A stretch of DNA of 64,000 nt from the NCBI RefSeq assembly GCF_907165205.1, contig NC_058192.1, positions 29,974,001 to 30,038,000 of the forward strand, given 5' to 3'. Under the pieces are notes generated by a model that made no database searches, was not told where the DNA came from, and was given only the letters and a program-made list of their open reading frames with translations. Every line of letters starts with the position of its first letter. The stretch's first letter is position 1. Positions 30,302 to 40,993 of the stretch are shown here, in pieces. The DNA is from Coccinella septempunctata. Taxonomy: Eukaryota > Arthropoda > Insecta > Coleoptera > Coccinellidae. Position numbers and translations under genes: made by a program.

Positions 30302-30487
30302 TTTTTAAAGTTAATTACAATTCAATTGTTAAGAAAAAAGCACTGAAATGCACCCTGATAACAATTTCCAACGCTTATCTCTACCCCTTACTGCTCGAAC
30401 TCGACAGATCAAAAAACTGAACTACCGGAGATAATTTTTACAATCGATGGTTTACTTCAAATTTCTTTGAAACGCAGATAGGCGCAT

Positions 30488-31742
30488 ATAACGTGCGTTC
30501 AAAAAAATTCGTCGTCAAGTAGGCTATGGAATTTTGAACGTCGATATTTCGTGTCTAAACGTAATTCTTAGCTCGTGCTTTACTATTTTCCAGGTGAACT
30601 GTCATTTTAGCATTTTGGGTTGTTGTTGAATTAAAATTATCAGCAAATTATAAAGATGGTTTTTACGGACGTGTGAAAGACTTTTACTATTGAATTCTAC
30701 TTCAAAATTGGAAAGAAAATTGAAGGAAAATGGAAATATTCTGTTCCGGCGACTTCATTGAAGCCTATGTTGCTGTAGATTATTAAGAATGAATTTTTCC
30801 ATTGTACTGTTTTGCGATGGGTTGACGAAACAGGTATGTTCAAACAAAAAAGGAAGTGGTATACCAAAAAAGAAAACTCTAGAGTTCAGTAATAATGAAA
30901 ACATGGTGACAGAAGCTCGACAAACCTCTCTTCAGATTTTATCTCAAGTGGATGGAGTATCCGTTGGCATATGCCACCCGATTTTGAAAAAAAGATATCC
31001 ATTTGTTTCCATAAAGATTGACATGTTATCAGAAAACTGAAAAGGTGTGATTACCTAACCTTGAAGCATCCGAGAAAAATTGGAGTTCAGTATCATACTG
31101 AACTGATGCATACTGACAGTATGCATCAGTCAAAGGCAAAATGTGGACCTACTTTCTTTTATGGAACAATAGCAGAACGTTATGAAGGAGAAAGCATCAT
31201 ACCTTTTTATAGCTGAATTGAATTTTAATAAATTGTCCAAAAGCTATTTTCATGTAATTCAGTTCTTTTAGTTTAGTCATGGATTTTCAGTAATGACTTA
31301 ATCAATTCAATATTTATAGAGAATTAATAAACATTTTATTGAGAATCTTACTGTGATTTATTCATATGACTGAAGTAACTAGAACCTTCTTACAAAAAAA
31401 CATACTACTACGATCAATTCAAGATTCATGTCTCTTACGTATGAAAATAGTGGACGGTTAAAATTTTTACGAAGAACTTTTCTAACCGCCTCAGATTGTT
31501 TGGATTCTTGTCATCTTACTCAATGAAAGAAATGCTTTTCGAAAGTTGGGTGAAATTTACAGGTAACCTTTTCTGAAAAGGGCTTTTCCGTACAAAATTA
31601 CGATATATAGGTTAATGTCATCATTGTTTACATTTTGGGAAGATGAAGTAATTCAAGGAAAGACATACGTTCAGCCACCGAACATCAGCCTTCAAAATTT
31701 CATAGCCTACTTGACGACGAATTTTTTTGAACGCACGTTATA
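30488..31742 (+). mobile_element. Tc1/mariner-like element with ~48-bp TIRs inside the Harbinger element
   Basis: The termini are inverted copies: ACGTGCGTTCAAAAAAATTC, then GTCGTCAAGTAGGCTATGG, nearly perfect over 48 bp. TATA lies outside both ends, compatible with a TA target. Inside is the decayed N-terminal part of a transposase (30656-31040). As it interrupts the Harbinger element, which interrupts an RTE copy, it is the youngest of the three. Confidence 0.8.
30656..31215 (+). pseudogene. Transposase with DUF4817-type helix-turn-helix N-terminus
   Basis: ATG 30656 starts MVFTDV, then a stop, then KTFTIEFYFKIGKKIEGKWK, LRWVDETGMFKQKRK and, in another frame, KKGSGIPKKKT and TSLQILSQVDGVSVGICHPI LKK. 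Known relatives read 'F-ETG-V---KGSGRPKKRT--TSLR-LS-QVG-S-GTCH-ILKKDL'. At least three frameshifts or stops are present. After ~31040 only short scraps remain and the DDE/D core is missing. Assignment to IS630/Tc1-mariner is an inference from the HTH type and the TA flanks. Confidence 0.6.
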
Positions 31743-31936
31743 ATGAAAGTTCCTATCTCTGGTTGTCAATCTGACCTCATTTCAGAGGAAGGGATAGATC
31801 GCTGCGGCCAGTAAGAATCGCTATCTGCAGATAGAATATTGAAACGTAAACAAGCACAGAATGACAGATTTGTCTATCCCTAGTATCTATCTATCCACCG
31901 TTTTGATGGATAGATAGGTTATTGAAAACGGCCGTT

Positions 31937-32705
31937 ATACACAATATTTACAGCAACTCGACCGCGAGCGTGAAGATCCATTACAAAACTAAAAAATTTC
32001 CCATAAAAAGAGGAGTTAGACAAGGCGATACACTGTCTCCAAAAACACTGTTTTAGAATATGCTTTTAAGACTTTGAACTGGAAAAACAAAGGTATCAAT
32101 ATAGACGGGAAAATGCTAAATAATCTAAGATTTGTAGATGATATAGTGCTGATAACAGACAACCTCAAAGAAGCCGGTTTGATGTTAAACGAGCTGAAAC
32201 AGGCCACTGAAAAAGTTGGCCTTTATATAAATAAGCAAAAAACAAAAATCATGACAAACCTAGTACTGGGAGGGACTATATCACTAGGCAACAACCCCAT
32301 CGAGGAGGTCGATGAATACAAATATCTGGGACACCAAATTAGAACAAATAGAGACAACCAAACAAAGGAATTACTGAGGAGAATTGGTCTTGGATGGGCA
32401 GCATATGGAAGACTGAGAGATATCTTCGGTAGCGACGTTCCAATGAACTTCAAGCGGAAAGTATTTGATCAGTGCATGCTGCCAGTGATGACTTATGGCA
32501 CCGAAACACTTACCTTGACAAAACGCACCGTAGAGGAATTGGAGGTGGCTCAAAGAAAGATGGAGAGAGCTACGCTAAGTATTAGGATCCAAGATCGTTG
32601 TCAGAAACACCGAAATTCGACGAAGGACAGGGGTACAGGACATAATCCGGCGAATTACAACTTTAAAGTGGAAGTGGGCGGAACATGTTGCGAGATTTAA
32701 GGATG
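31937..32705 (+). pseudogene. RTE-type reverse transcriptase, 3' half
   Basis: It continues the element broken at 29373: PIKRGVRQGDTLSPK (motif B), then from 32074 MLNNLRFVDDIVLITDNLKE with catalytic FVDD in place of FADD, LYINKQKTKIMTN, EYKYLGHQI and the thumb region to 32700 (FDQCMLPVMTYGTETLTLTK). A frameshift near 32580 breaks the C-terminus (RRTGVQDI-like). Only the alanine before the DD has changed in the catalytic core. Confidence 0.85.
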
Positions 32706-33460
32706 ACAGTGCCCTTATAAATTCCCTAGGAATTACGAATTTGCATGGTCAAAAAATCACTTAACTACTCTTATACGGTACGAATTCCCTTTTTCTAAAG
32801 TAGACATAATTAAAATGTTCAAAAATTAAACGGTACGAATACGCTCTTTTCTAAAATAGACATAATATTTAATGAATAACTTATTCATTTGATAATATAA
32901 TATCTTGGAAAAGACAATGAGCGAATCTAGAAATATGAAAAATTAAACGCCGAAACCATAGCAAGGTAGGCCCAACTCGTGCTGACCGACCGCGTATGTA
33001 TCTAGCAGCGACGTAATACGATGTATTGTACAGTTCAACTTCGTGATAACTGCGTGCGATGTAGGTGCTGTATAGTACCATAACTTGAAGCGTTTCGCTA
33101 GGCTAGTGCTGTTGGCCGAACTAGCGTCTTTAGCGTTAGGAAAGAGAACTTCGAAATAAATTAATTCAGGGTGACTAAGGCTTCATGTTGATCGAAATAA
33201 GTTGTAGTACGTTATACTAGGAAATTAATCGAGATTTGAATATCGAAATTATTTGAATATCGATTATTTGGAATAAGTAATGAAGAATAAAATAATTATT
33301 ATAATTATTTTCTATTTCTCGATTTTTTTTTCCGACCCTGCATTCCCTGACGAGCCGTCCTTGCGAGTGCTAAAATAAGGTGAATGGAGTATAGATGTCA
33401 ATATAACAAAAATTTTTATTCAAAGTAGCCACGTGGCTACTTGATAATCTAATAGATTTT
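32706..33460. other. No gene; local 55-bp tandem duplication
   Basis: CGGTACGAAT plus CTAAA(G/A)TAGACATAATA occurs twice at ~32776-32828 and ~32830-32875. From 32940 to 33400 the sequence is richer in CG and includes AT-rich simple runs (AATAATTATTATAATTATT); it could be an old LTR but no partner or TG..CA boundary is evident. Confidence 0.45.
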
Positions 33461-35880
33461 TCATTGCTCCAATGCTCTATGTGGGAGGTATGTAATCACA
33501 TTTTCTTCAAACCTTTACTATTTCGATTGGAAATAAAGCTCGAATTGAAGATCTCAACCAATGGAAGTATTGAAAAATGCACTCCAGAAAGAGTTTGTAT
33601 GATCCAAAAACACATCCGAACGATCTACAGCAGACAGCGATTCTTTAAACTTATTTATGATTTCTTTTCTCATGTTCCAGATTTCCCTTCTTTTCCAATT
33701 TTTCGCCTGAACTATTTTTAAAAGTGAACACATCTTCAATTCTCGTGATTACTTTATCAACAACTTACCTAAAAAAACAGGTCCCGCCGGTTTTCTAATT
33801 CTTTCCTTCTTTAGTGTTGCTCCTAGGAGAAATCTACTGAGCAAAGAAACAAATGTCTTTGCCTTTGTTACTTTTTTCAGCGCTCCTTTTATTTTACATT
33901 CAGCATTAACTTCTTTAGATCGCGTGCACAAAACTGTATTCCGCTTGATAGTTTTTTCCTTATCACTGTTTTTCATGCAGACGGTGAAGTATTTTCCGCC
34001 TACGTTATTCTAATTTTTCAGATTCATAATTTCATTCATATGTTTCCCCTGCAAGTATTCAAGTATGAATTTTTGACATAATCGCCACTTGCCGAAACAC
34101 TATGTAGAAAGAGCATTTAGTAGACAGCCAGAAATTCTCTGATCTGTACGGATTCCGTAACACCGTTTATTTGAATACGCGATGTATTCAGTGTGTTTCC
34201 TATCTTTGGGATTATAAACACATTTTCCACTTTTTGTATCATGAGTATATTTACTTTCTTTCTTGGGAATTCCCTTCTTATTCTTTCAGGATAATAATTC
34301 ATGAGATTTAAGTGTTAAAAAACAGTTCGAAATTTTGAACACCTATCAATTAATAAACGCTCTTTAAAATCCCAATTGAGGTAATTTGGATATATTTGAA
34401 TAATTCACAGTTTGAGTGTAGGTGCTCTAGCAATAGAGAACAGAGATACTGAGGTATTCCTTTATACGCATATAGGCAAGGGTTTATCGAAGTCTCCAAT
34501 AAGAAGGATGATAAATAAATAAAATGAACAGTTGAACATTCAATATAAATATATTGAATGTTCCATATAACATTAGCGTGTTTGTATAAAATGAAAAATT
34601 GGACAGAAGTTCAATTTCATTCAAGATGTGAAACGAGTCATATAAATTTATAATACACAATATGAGTAGAAAAATGTGTTTCAATAATTTACAATGAACT
34701 GTCTATACAAGCCTTTATAGAATGGATCTTATGGTCTTGCTTTTTGATGGACATGAAATTTTATTGAATTTGATATTGATTTTTTATTGAATATTCGACT
34801 TTAGCTTGTCAGCGTTGAAGAGAAATTCTCCCCTCTCGGTGGGCTTGCACACTCTCCGCTAAGGAGATCATAGAATTTTAATAAATTAAATTTTTCTCCA
34901 TAAAAACGGAAAGAAACTAACTTCTGAAAATAAACTAATTCCAAAATTAGTGAGAAGGCACGAGGCCGTTTGACTAATTGGTTCAAATGATTTCCAGTTG
35001 AGAAGAAAAACATTCTGTATGCTTTCCTAACTCTCCGCTAAGGAGAACATTCTGGATTTTAGAAATAACAACAGGATTGAGCTCTGACGTATGCTGAAGT
35101 TCTTCCCTCTAGCTCGTGATTTCATTGTTCAGTTCTTGTCGGTGCCCCCGGTCCCCTATTCCTTTGTTCCAAAAGGATTATCCCTGGAGAAGTCAGGGAT
35201 GGTAACAACCATATTTAAAGTCTTGTTAAACTATGTCCTTGTGATACCTTTTATTGATGCTTGAAGAGTATCAATTTTGTCAGTCTATTTCTGATTCAGT
35301 GATTCTTGATTGCACCTTATTGTATGGGTTATTGATATAATGGAGGCGAATTGTGAAATAATTGAATAAAATTGATTTCACCAATTGCAGGAGATTATTA
35401 CATACGGTTCTTATTCCAATGTGTGCTCAGTAAGTTCTCAATCTTCTGAAACCAAGCAATATCATTTCATTCATATATAAAATTAGGATCTGAATAATTT
35501 TGCAAAGATCTTATTATGCTTTTTGCCTCCATGCCTCCAAAGAAGGCTTTCAGAGACCTCTATTTTTTCGAAGAAGAAGCGTCGAAGATGTTCTTGAAGA
35601 GAGAAGTGATTGCGCACATGTTTCATAGTTGATTTTCTAACTCATTCTTCTGCTTACTAGCCAGCAATGTATTTCACTATATCTGTGAAGTACATTGAAT
35701 TTGAAATTTCTTGGAAATGCATCGTGCATTCCAAATCCTCAATTTCAGGCATGTCGCAATTCAAGGAATCTAACATGCGAGGATATATTGAAAAATTCTA
35801 AGCCTATTATAGAAACAAACAAAATTTAAATGGTAGAATATTTATTATTATTATATTACTCAACATATTCTACTCTTAAT
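33461..35880. other. 2.4 kb without recognisable genes
   Basis: Small open frames occur on both strands, none with recognisable motifs. A 16-bp near-palindrome CTCTCCGCTAAGGAGA occurs twice in direct orientation (34853-34868 and 35030-35045), each followed by a similar CAT word, marking a short direct repeat ~177 bp apart. Confidence 0.45.
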
Positions 35881-35884
35881 TGGA

Positions 35885-36610
35885 TACATTTATTACAGCG
35901 AATCTGCAACGTCTCTAGACCTAGACCAAAAAAAATGTTTCTTCTTCCTCTGCGAACCAGATCTCCAAAGCTTTTATGACCTTCTCGTTGGAAGAAAATT
36001 TACGATCTTATAAACTTTTTTTCAGTTGAGGAAAGAGATGATAGTCGGATGGAGCCAAATCTGGTGAATATCACGAATTTTTTGCATGGCAACATGAGAT
36101 TTGTGTGCAGGGGCGTTGTCCTGCAAAAAAATCTTTGGATAGTTTCTGGATCGTAGAAATGTACACAAGTCTCATCCATAATAACAATTCGGTTTAAGTG
36201 CTTCTACCTTTGCACGCTTGTGGTCAACATTCAAACATTTGGGAATCCATTTTGCAGCAATTTTTCTTATGTCCAAATTGAAGTATATAATGAACGCGTT
36301 CGTATGAAATATTCAGTGCTTCAGATATCCGTTTTAGCCCAATTCGACGGTCTGATAAAATCATGTCTGAACTGCATCAATATTTTCGGGGACTGACACA
36401 AAAACTGGCCTTCCCAATCGGTCATCATCTTCAATGGAAAATTTACCTCTTTTGAAGCTTGCAGTCCAATTTTTCACGGTCGCATACGAAGGACATTGAT
36501 CACCAAGGGTATTGAGCATATCTTCGTAAATCTGCTTACATCTTAACCCGTTTAAATACAGGTACTTGATGATGGCTCGATACTCAAATTTTTATTTCTT
36601 TTAATTTATT
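35885..36610 (-). pseudogene. mariner transposase
   Basis: The minus strand contains, in order: EYRAIIKYLYLNGLRCKQIY and LNTLGDQCPSYATVKNWTAS (paired HTH domain), RGKFSIEDDDRLGRPVFVSV PENIDA, KIAAKWIPKCLNVDHKRAKV (linker with the WxPK-L signature), RMDETCVHFYDPETIQ (first catalytic Asp in DET), a deletion, LQDNAPAHKSHVAMQKIRD (second Asp), YSPDLAPSDYHLFPQLKKSL (the mariner 'YSPDLAPSD' signature) and FSSNEKVIKALEIWFAE. Stops, frameshifts and deletions are numerous. Clear terminal inverted repeats were not found. Confidence 0.85.
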
Positions 36611-36818
36611 GCGTAACTCTGTTAGTTTACCTTTTCGACCTCAGACTTCACACTGACACTGACAGCAATAGCTCATTAGCTATTATTCGTTGATATGGTA
36701 ACGCAATATTTTTTTTATGTATGGAACTGATCTAGGCTAACTAGATATCAATACATCCTCGTATTCCTGTTCATTACACTAGAGGATGAAATATTCAATA
36801 TGCTTGTGCTGTCTTGTG

Positions 36819-38542
36819 TCAAGCATTTTGCCGAATCAGAACCCTTTTATATGCACCTTCAAATTGCAATGCTGTGGGATTGTTGTTGAAGCCACACCTA
36901 GATCTCATGGAGAAGAGAATTTCTAGGTGGTGGTGACTCAACTTATATGTACATAAGTTCCCCGTTCCATAATCAATGTATCCAACATATCTTGAACCTG
37001 TCCATTCAACATGCTCTTTTATGGACATTTCATCCATTACCAATACTGCGATTAATTTTTGTCCTTTCGCTTTTTCAGCGTCCACCTTAATTTTCACTGC
37101 TTCTGAAGTATAACCTTGTGATCCATCTACCGAACTACACCACTTTATCAAAGTACGAGGAAGTGGCAACGAAATTTCTCCAAATGTTCTTCTGATATAA
37201 TTGTAAGCAGAAGCTGAATAAAAATTCAATGTCAGTGCGAAACTTCTGTTCTTGTGGAAATTTTGCTGCTATTCCTTTCAGTTGTCTTGAAAGGAGTTGC
37301 TTCTCTGCTTCAGGTACACATTCCTATACAAAATAAAATAAAGTGAATATTCGGAAGCAGCACCATAGAACCACTAAGCATCTGAAAATAGATAGTTCAA
37401 TCTAACTTTAGCAAAAAAAGCGATCATGGATTTTTTAGTAGCAGAAGCAAATGATCTAAGCACAGTTACAGGCAAAAGCAGATAAAAATTAAAGAAACTT
37501 TTGTGTAATATAAGAACAACAATTGGACAATTATAAACAACTTTCTCAATTACAAATAGTGTTTTATTATGGTATTTCTATAATTCTTCTATTATTGTGA
37601 GATTCGCTGTGGAAATAGGCCAAATTATAACAATAGCAACAGCAAAACCCTGAACACCTTCAATACTACTGGTGATTGAAAAGACATTTGATTTCTTCTT
37701 TTTAAATCATCAAGACGACTACTGAGATCATTGACCTTCTCAATTCTGCGAATTTTGCGAGAATTCTAGTCTTTGAATTTCCACAATTGTTTTATAATAG
37801 ATTGAGAAATATTCCAGTATCTCATCCTCTTCACTGGATTTTCTAGTTCTGATTCTACAAAATCTCCCACATATACAGACACTGTTTTTTTTCTACAGAA
37901 AGTTAGAAATAATATGTGGAATTAGAGAACTAATATTTTTTGGTTGTGAAGGGGCCAGTGTAGGTTGAATATTTAAACTTGTTGATTAACATTTTTCTAC
38001 CATTTACTCCTTCCTCCAAGTCATCTTGGCTGTAGGAACACACAGTTGTGAAGCATCTTTACTACATCTAAACTCTCTTCAGAAATGGGTGGAGTATTGA
38101 TTATTACAGCAGGATCTATTGCTGTTGGAGCAAATGTTCAAATACAAAATCGAAAATACATAATCACTAATAAATTTACCTTCAACATTTTCTTCAGCGG
38201 GGATTTTCTGAGGTTTTTTTTCCCCAGATGTTTCGGGAAATCAAAAACCTATGGAATAGCTTTCCTCTTCAGAACCTTATCGCCATAGGCATCCAGTTCT
38301 CCTCGTCTTTGAGATGCCTACTACAAATTTTTGAACCAGCTGAAGGTTGAAGTGATTCTCCTCAAAGCTAGGCTCCACTTTTTCTACAATATTTCATCTT
38401 TTGGAAAGCTGCAATCTTCACAATTTTTTTATATGAAAAAATACAATCGCTATTACAACAAGACTGCCCACGAATGAAATCTGAAATTTTGCCCGTACTT
38501 ATAATGAGCTGTACAATTATATGCAGCACAAGTCCAAGACAT
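36819..38542 (-). pseudogene. P-element / THAP9-like transposase, deleted copy
   Basis: ATG at 38542 starts MSWTCAAYNCTAHYKYGQNF, the first zinc ligands of a THAP domain (C-x2-4-C). The rest of the THAP domain is missing. Further down come a coiled-coil (KVNDLSSRLDDLKRRNQMSF, ~37750), an intron acceptor TTTTGTATAG at ~37325, ECVPEAEKQLLSRQLKGIAA and, after a frameshift, the RNase H-like core: FYSASAYNYIRRTF, WCSSVDGSQGYTSEAV, LIAVLVMDEMSIKEHVEW and YVGYIDYGTG. It ends with MRSRCGFNNNPTALQFEGAY, a C-terminal block joined after a large internal deletion. Such elements move by GTP-dependent cut and paste. Confidence 0.85.
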
Positions 38543-38935
38543 GATTAAATTACTACTTCCTGAAAATATAAAAGAGTGAAAAGGTGAACAATAATTATAA
38601 AATTACGAAAATTCTACACCATTTCACCGAAATCACTTGAATCACTGCCGAAAGCTAAAGACTGATGAACAAAATAATTTTCACAAAAATTATATCACTA
38701 AATGGAAAGACCGAATACAAACACTAACTATTAACACTAAAACAACAGTGAGTCACTTCACAGAAATCACTACAACCACCATCAAGAGCTAAAAACGCAA
38801 AAAGTAAATATTTATTTTCAAAATCATTCCATCCCATTCTCCGGACAATGTTCTCTCTCGCACGGCCAGTCCACGCTTTATTAAGCCTACGGTTCCGAGA
38901 CCTATGTATCTTTTAAAACGATCAAAGTGGCTTAT

Positions 38936-38965
38936 CATTCCCCTGTAAATCTTTACAGGGGAATG
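38936..38965. repeat. Perfect 30-bp palindrome
   Basis: CATTCCCCTGTAAA and its exact complement flank a 2-base centre. It lies between the P-element relic and a non-LTR fragment. It could be a hairpin left by excision or the end of a foldback element. Confidence 0.7.
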
Positions 38966-39275
38966 TCATAATGTATCTACATTATCCTATTGTGGGACGG
39001 TACATGGAATTTTCAAATTACAAAGAAGAGCGATCAAGATTATTAGCTTATGTGGATTATGGTGCCTTAAAAAAACTGGGCTTGTTGATATTTCAAAGTC
39101 TCTTATATGCACACAAGGGAGCCCCAAAAAAAGAGATCAGATCTGAAGTGCACTGCTATGATACTAGGGCAGAGAAGGCTCTGTGCTTACCATACTGTTT
39201 TAAATTGTATAATATGCATATTCTAAAAATGGGATCCTTGGTTCTGAAAGATTTTAAATGTGAAATAAAAAGGTA
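38966..39275 (+). pseudogene. CR1/Jockey-group non-LTR C-terminus fragment
   Basis: Two frames carry FKLQRRAIKIISL (thumb), then LLYAHKGAPKKEIRSEVHCY and DTRAEKALCLPYCF. The 'H-YDTR---L-LP---' block near the C-terminus is characteristic of this retrotransposon group. RT catalytic motifs are absent. Confidence 0.6.
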
Positions 39276-40574
39276 ATTAGTTGATTTGGAACCATATAAT
39301 GTTATCTTTGTTCAAATTATTTTGATTTTTACAACTGACTTGTGTGAACATTGTATTTAGTAAAACACCAACAAAATAAGAATGAAAAACGTCCAACATG
39401 GCGTGAACAATGGTTCCTGAAAATCCATCCTTTTGAAATCCTAAAACAACATACCCTTCAATCAATGGGCATGTGGTTATGACCATCTCTGTGATCATCC
39501 CGAGTGATGTTATGATCGAAATTACATCAATGTTCGATTGGAAATCTAAAGAGGTGATAAGTTATTGGGCATGTCATCTGGAAAAACTAAGTTGATCACT
39601 TCCTCCGTTTCATCCGAAACAGATAAAAAAAAAATTGGGCTCAGTAGAAGTTTCCTTCCATCAGCAAGCTGCTCAGAAGGGCCAATGGAAGTAGCGGTTC
39701 CAACATAGTTTTGTTGTTATAGACGAATTGCTAATTTTAATATTGGAATTACACTACTGGACAAAAAAAACGGACAAGCAAAATGTTCAACGAATTCATT
39801 TCAAAATAACGGCCTTTGAGTGAGTTTTTGAAGCCTGATCTTCTTTGAGGAGAAGTAGTACATTAGATACGGGATAAAGACGATCGACATAGGTTACTTT
39901 ACGGATCAGTGGCGGCTCGTGATCATGAGAGCTGAGCTAGGAGGCTGAAAGTTTTCGAGGAGTGTTGGAAAAAACTCTTCCCAGTCAATAAAGTATATTT
40001 CTTCAATATAATGAGAAGTTGCCAGTTCGTAGACTAATTTTCAATGAAAATAGTTTGCAAAATATATTTGATCGTCCAGCAGGAACCAGCGCGGAGGTGA
40101 GAGTTATTTCTTGCCAGGAAGGTTCGAGTTCTCCACGAACCCGTTACATTCAAATTGAAATCATAACAAAATCTACGCCGGACAACGCCCCTACTGCCGG
40201 CGATTAAGCGAATATAGTCGAAGACGGCACGAAAGAATCGATGGAGAACAGGGGAGCTGTGCCTCCTCTGATACATTTTACGGCCAAGTATGGTAGAGTG
40301 AGTTAGCTGAATTCTTATTCGACTAGTATATGAGTCTAGAGAACATATGCATGAGTTACACTATCAACGGAAGCAGAAGGCCCAATAGCCTTATGAGCGG
40401 AGGACCGAAAAATGAACAAATTTTTCTTTGAAGTGCGGTAATATGCTTCATCTTTGAGCAATAGCTTGAATTACGAATTGATAAAGTTGAAAAATAGAAA
40501 TTACCACGCGAAAGGTAATATCAGTTAATATCGAATAATTTTCAGTTATTCTGAATTTCAGCGTAATTTTGGTA
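39276..40574. other. No gene recognised
   Basis: AT-rich sequence with short open frames only. CTACTGGACAAAAAAAACGG at 39751 resembles a Tc1-type terminal repeat, but no inverted partner was found. Confidence 0.4.
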
Positions 40575-40751
40575 TACAGGGTGTTTCCTAATTGAATGTC
40601 AATATTTATGAGGGTGATTTATGGGCCAATTTTAAGAAGAAATCTTCATATATGAAGATGTTGGGTATACCCAACAAACACAATATACAGCAACTGTACA
40701 AATACTGCACTACAAGTGCCACCAGAATGCAGCACAGAGATTGCTGTACTG

Positions 40752-40993
40752 AAACTGCACAGTTTCTGTATTGATAATTCTGCATTTTCGAAATGCAGTT
40801 TTTTATGTACAGTGACTGCACACTTTCTGTATTGATAATTCTGCATTTTCAAAACGCAGTTTTTGATGTACAGTAAATGCACAGTTTCTGTATTGATAAT
40901 TCTGCATTTTCAAAACGCAGTTTTCGATGTATAGTAACTGCACAGTTTCTGTATTGATAATTCTGCATTTTCAAAACGCAGTTTTCGATTTAT
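40752..40993 (+). repeat. 61-bp minisatellite, left block (~4 copies)
   Basis: Units contain CTGCACAGTTTCTGTATTGA, TAATTCTGCATTTTCAAAAC and GCAGTTTTTGATGTACAGTAA. The last unit is cut after TTTATAGTAA, where the R4-like element with its TAA repeats begins. The array resumes at 56504 in the same orientation. Confidence 0.9.

Larger units (their letters stand above)
29373..31936. mobile_element. PIF/Harbinger-like transposon, internally deleted and itself invaded
   Basis: The inverted termini read AACGGCCGTTTTCAATAACC at both ends, followed by clusters of GATAGATAG/CTATCTATC words. Inside are a + strand Myb/SANT-like gene start (29823-30075) and a - strand transposase start (30301-30076), arranged convergently and joined where both 3' halves are missing. 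Harbinger elements are known to carry both a transposase and a Myb/SANT DNA-binding protein. The right part is split by a second transposon at 30490-31740. The host RTE frame is interrupted here, which confirms both ends. No unambiguous 3-bp target duplication is visible. Confidence 0.82.

Noticed and set aside
32940..33400. Solo LTR
   Set aside because: Composition suggests a regulatory-like block, but no TG...CA boundary, target duplication or related LTR is in the window.
39751..39775. Tc1-type terminal repeat
   Set aside because: A single CTACTGGACAAAAAAA-like end with no inverted partner found nearby.
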